Source: Lachnospiraceae bacterium
GTDB lineage: Bacteria > Bacillota > Clostridia > Lachnospirales > Lachnospiraceae
DNA length: 8,623 bases
Reading direction: 5' to 3'
NCBI GenBank assembly: GCA_017446125.1
Contig: JAFSRL010000298.1
Location: forward strand, 1 to 8,623
Shown piece by piece: positions 6,669 to 8,623 of the stretch. The translations under genes and the position numbers were made by a program. A model generated the notes under the pieces. It was not told the DNA's origin. It worked only from the letters and a program-made list of their open reading frames with translations, and ran no database searches. Positions within the stretch are counted from its first letter, which is position 1; each line of letters begins with the position of its first letter.

Positions 6669-6770
6669 AACAGGATAGCCAAGGGATGCGTTCAAGCACA
6701 CCCGTTCCTGTAAGCATTAGACAAGTATAGCCGTCAGCTTCTCAGGTCTGGACGGCTATTACTTATTTTT
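6669..6770 (+). ncRNA. Predicted antisense RNA antitoxin of a type I toxin-antitoxin pair
   Basis: A transcript of about 100 bases is predicted between the promoter at 6635-6662 and the hairpin plus T-rich run at 6727-6770. No reading frame of note lies within it. Its last dozen bases overlap the antisense of the toxin's final codons (6759-6770), and the rest is complementary to the toxin mRNA's 3' untranslated region if that mRNA reads through. This tail-to-tail layout is that of txpA/RatA and similar type I pairs. The RNA's 5' part (GGATTTAACAGGATAGCC, 6663-6680) also closely resembles the toxin mRNA leader. The boundaries are inferred. Confidence 0.6.
6727..6770 (+). terminator. Intrinsic terminator of the antisense RNA
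   Basis: Perfect 9-bp arms, ATAGCCGTC (6727-6735) and GACGGCTAT (6751-6759), with a 15-base loop, followed on the plus strand by TACTTATTTTTG. On the minus strand the sequence after the stem is less T-rich (TACTTGTC), so the hairpin is a better terminator rightward than leftward, though it might act in both directions. Confidence 0.75.
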
Positions 6771-6839
6771 GATATTTAGAATCGCGATGATTACCAACAC
6801 AATGGTCAGTAGTACCATGAATTCCTCATATGTACTCAT
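6759..6839 (-). CDS. Putative holin-like type I toxin (Hol_Tox family), 26 residues
   Basis: The peptide begins MSTYEEFMVLLTIV, continues through a hydrophobic LVIIAIL segment and ends NIKNK. A short polar MSTYE start, one membrane span (about residues 8-21) and a lysine-rich tail are the hallmarks of the putative holin-like toxin family of Firmicutes, which damage the cell's own membrane when overproduced. The start is set by AGGAAGGGGG upstream of the ATG at 6839. It has its own consensus promoter (6932-6960) and a leader that can hide the ribosome site, and faces a convergent RNA. It sits between the MBOAT and SGNH genes, an odd place given that these two normally work as a pair. The family call is by recognition, without a database search. 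Confidence 0.8.
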   Translation of the reverse strand: MSTYEEFMVLLTIVLVIIAILNIKNK

Positions 6840-6843
6840 AAGC

Positions 6844-6877
6844 ACCGCCCCCTTCCTATAAACTCGGAACAGGCGGT
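6844..6877 (-). promoter_or_regulatory. Hairpin hiding the toxin ribosome-binding site
   Basis: On the minus strand ACCGCC (6877-6872) pairs with GGCGGT (6849-6844). Inside it TTCC (6869-6866) pairs with GGAA (6856-6853), leaving the loop GAGTTTATA. The closing side contains the AGGAAGGGGG ribosome site of the toxin. A stem over the ribosome site is a usual feature of type I toxin mRNAs, which are made in an inactive form and activated by processing. Confidence 0.65.
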
Positions 6878-6931
6878 TCACACGTCCCTTAGCTACCCGG
6901 TTAAATCCACCATTGATGCAAACGCACGTTC

Positions 6932-6960
6932 ATAGTATCAAAGTTCTGTATGTGTGTCAA
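6932..6960 (-). promoter_or_regulatory. Toxin promoter
   Basis: On the minus strand TTGACA (6960-6955), exactly 17 bases of spacer, then TACTAT (6937-6932). This is close to the housekeeping sigma consensus. It begins 9 bases past the MBOAT stop codon. The predicted start near 6925 gives an untranslated leader of about 85 bases before the toxin ATG. It may also add transcription of the downstream polysaccharide genes. Confidence 0.75.
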
Positions 6961-6968
6961 TATCATTT

Positions 6969-8623
6969 TCAGAAATTCACGTACAGAAACGTCTGCACCT
7001 CAGAGAGGGAAATCACGCACCACGCAAACAGAATGCCCAGGAGCGCCGCGCGTCCCATCGAGAGTATCTGAACGGGTTCTGCGGAACGGTTGCGTTTCCC
7101 CTCGTCAGGATACGCTGCGCGTATATTCCTCGGGGAATCCGCAACTGATTCCGTAGAACCCGCCACCACTTCCTTAGCTTCCCCTTGAGGGCGCACAAGG
7201 TCCGGGGGACCTTGGTTCTGCGCCGACCGGAGCGGAGCGGAGACCGCTGTCGGCGCAGCCGACTGATGAGGTGTCTTCGTCCCCCCGGCACACACACCCA
7301 CCACGAAGCTCGCCACGACCACGATTGCCATGCACACATAGGGCGCAAGGCGCAGGCCGTCAAGGTGCAGCGCCTTCACCACATACCAGATTTCATCCAT
7401 ATAGAATGTTTCCGCGATTGCGGGGCTCACATAGTTCACCAGCGCGCGGAAGGGCTGCGTGAGCATCTGCAGGGCGCCGGTTACCGTGGGTGCGCGGAAG
7501 AACGTTAAGGAGACCGCGATGTAGAGGTAGGTCGCGAACCTGCGAAGCCAAAGATGGGTCGCCAATTCTTTAGCTTCCCCTTGAGGGCGCACAAGGTCCG
7601 GGGGACCTTGGTTCTGCGCCGACCGAAGCGGAGCGGAGACCGCTGTCGGCGCAGCCGACTGATGAGGTGTCCTTAATCCCCTGACACACTTCCTCAGTAT
7701 CCGCTCCACCACGATTGCCGCGCCCTGCATTGCGCCCCAGATAAGAAAGCCCCATCCGGTGCCGTGCCAGAGACCGCTTAAAAGAAACACAATCATGATG
7801 TTCGCGCAGGTTCTTGCGGTGCCTCTTTTACTCCCACCGAGCGGAATATAGACATACCGCGTGAAGAACCGCGTCAGAGACTTGTGCCAGCGCGACCAGT
7901 AGTCAGAGACGCTTAACGCGCGATAGGGGTGGTCGAAATTGTCCGCGAGGTCGAGCGAGAGCATTTTCGCTACACCGCGCCCCATGTCGCAGTAGCCGGA
8001 AAAATCCAGGTAAAGCTGCAGCGGGTAAATGAGCATCACCACGAGCGCGTCCGGGCGCGTTAGGTCCGTTACCTGTGCGTAGCCAAGCGCCACCGCCTTC
8101 CCCAGTGTGTCCGCCAAAAGAACCTTTTTCGCGAGTCCCAAAGTGAAGAGCGTAACGCCCTCCATCAAGCCTTCCGCGTGCACGCCCGCATGCAGGCGGT
8201 CCAGGACGAGCGCCTTCGTTTCCTCAAAGCGCTGGACGGGGCCCTGGAGGACCTTGGGAAAGAACAGGACATGCAACAGATAATCGCTGAAGGCTATTCT
8301 GTCAGGTTCTGCCGAACAGTTGCGTCTCCCCTCGTCAGGATACGCTGCGCGTATATTCCTCGTGGAATCCGCAACCGATTCCGCAGAGTCTGATTCACTT
8401 CGCATATCCAGCAAAAATGCAATCTGTGTGAATGTCGTGAAGGAGAGGGCCACCGGCATCACGATTCCATGGCGTGCAATGTCGAGAAGTCCCGCGAACT
8501 TGAAGAACGCGAGCAGGGCAATATTCAGTATCACGCCAAGATGAGTCAGGGGGACGGGTACAGTGACTCTTTTTTCTGCCGGCGCGAATGACTGCTCACC
8601 ACGCTGTGAAAAAAGAGTCACTG
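6969..8623 (-). CDS. MBOAT-family membrane O-acyltransferase (5' end outside window), carrying four repeat-derived insertion sites
   Basis: An integral membrane acyltransferase of the AlgI/DltB type, expected to pass acyl (usually acetyl) groups across the membrane to a surface polymer. Residues are numbered from 8621. FFPKVLQGPVQRFEE (120-134), LGLAKKVLLAD (161-171), YPLQLYLDFSGYCDMGRG (199-216), DNFDHPYRALSVSDYWSRWH (228-247), TRYVYIPLGGSKRG (254-267) and LSGLWHGTGWGFLIWG (281-296) are the MBOAT signature; H286 is the expected catalytic histidine. The C-terminus SLSEVQTFLYVNF is a normal family ending. Extra in-frame sequence lies at about 1-25 (family C palindrome), 75-107 (family A), 317-352 (family B) and 450-517 (family B, then A). 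Each joins segments that look continuous in relatives. No stop or frameshift interrupts the reading frame, so I call it intact rather than a pseudogene. The true start is upstream of the window. Confidence 0.92.
   Translation of the reverse strand, partial: VTLFSQRGEQSFAPAEKRVTVPVPLTHLGVILNIALLAFFKFAGLLDIARHGIVMPVALSFTTFTQIAFLLDMRSESDSAESVADSTRNIRAAYPDEGRRNCSAEPDRIAFSDYLLHVLFFPKVLQGPVQRFEETKALVLDRLHAGVHAEGLMEGVTLFTLGLAKKVLLADTLGKAVALGYAQVTDLTRPDALVVMLIYPLQLYLDFSGYCDMGRGVAKMLSLDLADNFDHPYRALSVSDYWSRWHKSLTRFFTRYVYIPLGGSKRGTARTCANIMIVFLLSGLWHGTGWGFLIWGAMQGAAIVVERILRKCVRGLRTPHQSAAPTAVSAPLRSAQNQGPPDLVRPQGEAKELATHLWLRRFATYLYIAVSLTFFRAPTVTGALQMLTQPFRALVNYVSPAIAETFYMDEIWYVVKALHLDGLRLAPYVCMAIVVVASFVVGVCAGGTKTPHQSAAPTAVSAPLRSAQNQGPPDLVRPQGEAKEVVAGSTESVADSPRNIRAAYPDEGKRNRSAEPVQILSMGRAALLGILFAWCVISLSEVQTFLYVNF
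7074..7161. repeat. Family A palindromic element, copy A2, in frame in the MBOAT gene
   Basis: An 88-bp palindrome with arms GGGTTCTGCGGAACGGTTGC and GCAACTGATTCCGTAGAACCC around the constant core (one change near its end, CCTCGGGG for CCTCGTGG). It encodes STESVADSPRNIRAAYPDEG followed by KRNRSAEPV. It is 12 bases from the B1 element, separated by codons for VVAGS, and lies just before the last membrane span of the protein. Confidence 0.92.
7174..7275. repeat. Family B repeat, copy B1, in frame in the MBOAT gene
   Basis: 102 bp, identical to 7570-7671 except at 7230 (G against A). Internal hairpins: AAGGTCC-ggg-GGACCTT and GCGCCGAC...GTCGGCGC, the latter enclosing AGCGG...CCGCT. On the coding strand it gives TPHQSAAPTAVSAPLRSAQN then QGPPDLVRPQGEAK, a polar, Pro/Ala/Gln-rich and probably unfolded stretch. 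Its length is exactly 34 codons. Confidence 0.95.
7570..7671. repeat. Family B repeat, copy B2, in frame in the MBOAT gene
   Basis: 102 bp, one mismatch from copy B1, same orientation and same reading frame, 396 bases away. It separates the ERILRKCVRGL segment from LATHLWLRRFATYLYIAV, two parts that border consecutive membrane spans in MBOAT proteins, so the added residues probably form a loop. No family A copy is attached here, unlike B1. Confidence 0.95.
8302..8392. repeat. Family A palindromic element, copy A3, in frame in the MBOAT gene
   Basis: About 91 bp. The outer arms TCAGGTTCTGC and GCAGAGTCTGA pair with one mismatch around the constant core CCTCGTCAGGATACGC with TGCGCGTATATTCCTCGT. 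It encodes SDSAESVADSTRNIRAAYPD followed by EGRRNCSAEPD. It splits what is normally a short segment between FTQIAFLLDM and RIAFSDYLLHVLFFPKV. Confidence 0.92.
8542..8623. repeat. REP-like palindrome (family C) and long inverted repeat at the window edge, in the MBOAT gene
   Basis: TGAGTCAGGGGGACGGGTAC followed by AGTGACTC (8542-8569) is nearly the same as the manA palindrome at 2511-2542. Overlapping it, CAGTGACTCTTTTTTC (8561-8576) and GAAAAAAGAGTCACTG (8608-8623) form a perfect 16-bp inverted repeat with a 31-base loop. The right arm ends exactly at the window edge, so the repeat may continue outside. It is translated in the gene's frame as VTLFSQRGEQSFAPAEKRVT. Confidence 0.8.

Larger units (their letters stand above)
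6663..6912. repeat. Inverted repeat flanking the toxin-antitoxin locus
   Basis: GGATTTAACAGGATAGCC AAGGGA on the plus strand (6663-6686) matches GGATTTAACCGGGTAGCT AAGGGA on the minus strand (about 6908-6885) at 21 of 24 positions, and weaker similarity continues toward CCTGTTCC/CCGTTCCTG. The arms lie at the 5' ends of the two convergent RNAs, which therefore share a leader sequence and are not complementary there. This may reflect an inverted duplication or the ends of a mobile unit. Confidence 0.65.

Noticed and set aside
7013..7363. A minus-strand 116-codon frame within the B1/A2 region.
   Set aside because: It overlaps the MBOAT gene in another frame; it is open only because elements A and B are largely stop-free in several frames.
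139..8392. The family A repeats as a CRISPR array.
   Set aside because: The copies are irregularly spaced over 8 kb, several lie inside genes, there are no uniform spacers and no cas genes are in the window.
5371..8623. Frameshift or pseudogene status of the SGNH and MBOAT genes because of foreign segments.
   Set aside because: All inserts keep the frame, no stop occurs, and family motifs continue on both sides to a normal C-terminus.

Overview
The window carries one leftward (minus-strand) gene cluster for a cell-surface polysaccharide and its O-acylation, most likely from a high-GC member of the Clostridia. A Lachnospiraceae-like host is my inference, from the protein style, the strong AGGAGG-type ribosome sites and the holin-like toxin; no marker gene proves it. 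In transcription order (right to left) the genes are: an MBOAT-family membrane O-acyltransferase (5' end outside the window), a small type I toxin with a probable antisense RNA, a membrane-anchored SGNH/AlgJ-like protein, a WbuB-like family 4 glycosyltransferase, mannose-1-phosphate guanylyltransferase (manC), class I mannose-6-phosphate isomerase (manA), a PseC-like sugar-nucleotide aminotransferase, and the first 34 codons of uridine kinase (udk).

The genes fit together as follows. ManA and ManC supply GDP-mannose; the phosphomannomutase step between them is not in the window. The aminotransferase makes an amino sugar nucleotide. The glycosyltransferase adds a sugar on the cytoplasmic side. 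The MBOAT/SGNH pair would move acetyl groups across the membrane onto the exported glycan. The udk fragment is probably an unrelated neighbour.

The most unusual feature is a dense population of short palindromic repeats, many sitting in frame inside genes. Family A (74 to 91 bp) has three in-frame gene copies and two clear intergenic copies, plus a degenerate one. A constant core of about 34 bp lies between arms that differ from copy to copy yet still pair within each copy. Family B (102 bp, exactly 34 codons) occurs twice in the MBOAT gene with one mismatch. Family C comprises REP-like palindromes with a central GGGGAC-type motif, found in the SGNH gene, manA, the MBOAT gene and one intergenic region. 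The MBOAT gene has absorbed four insertion sites and the SGNH gene one compound insertion (REP, B-like linker, A), without frameshift or stop. This resembles the Rickettsia palindromic elements that insert into proteins, but with different sequence and apparently nested modules.

The second notable locus lies at 6635-6960. A 26-residue holin-like toxin has its own consensus promoter and a sequestered ribosome site. A convergent promoter opposite drives a short RNA that ends at a hairpin overlapping the toxin's 3' end. The two predicted transcripts share a leader sequence.
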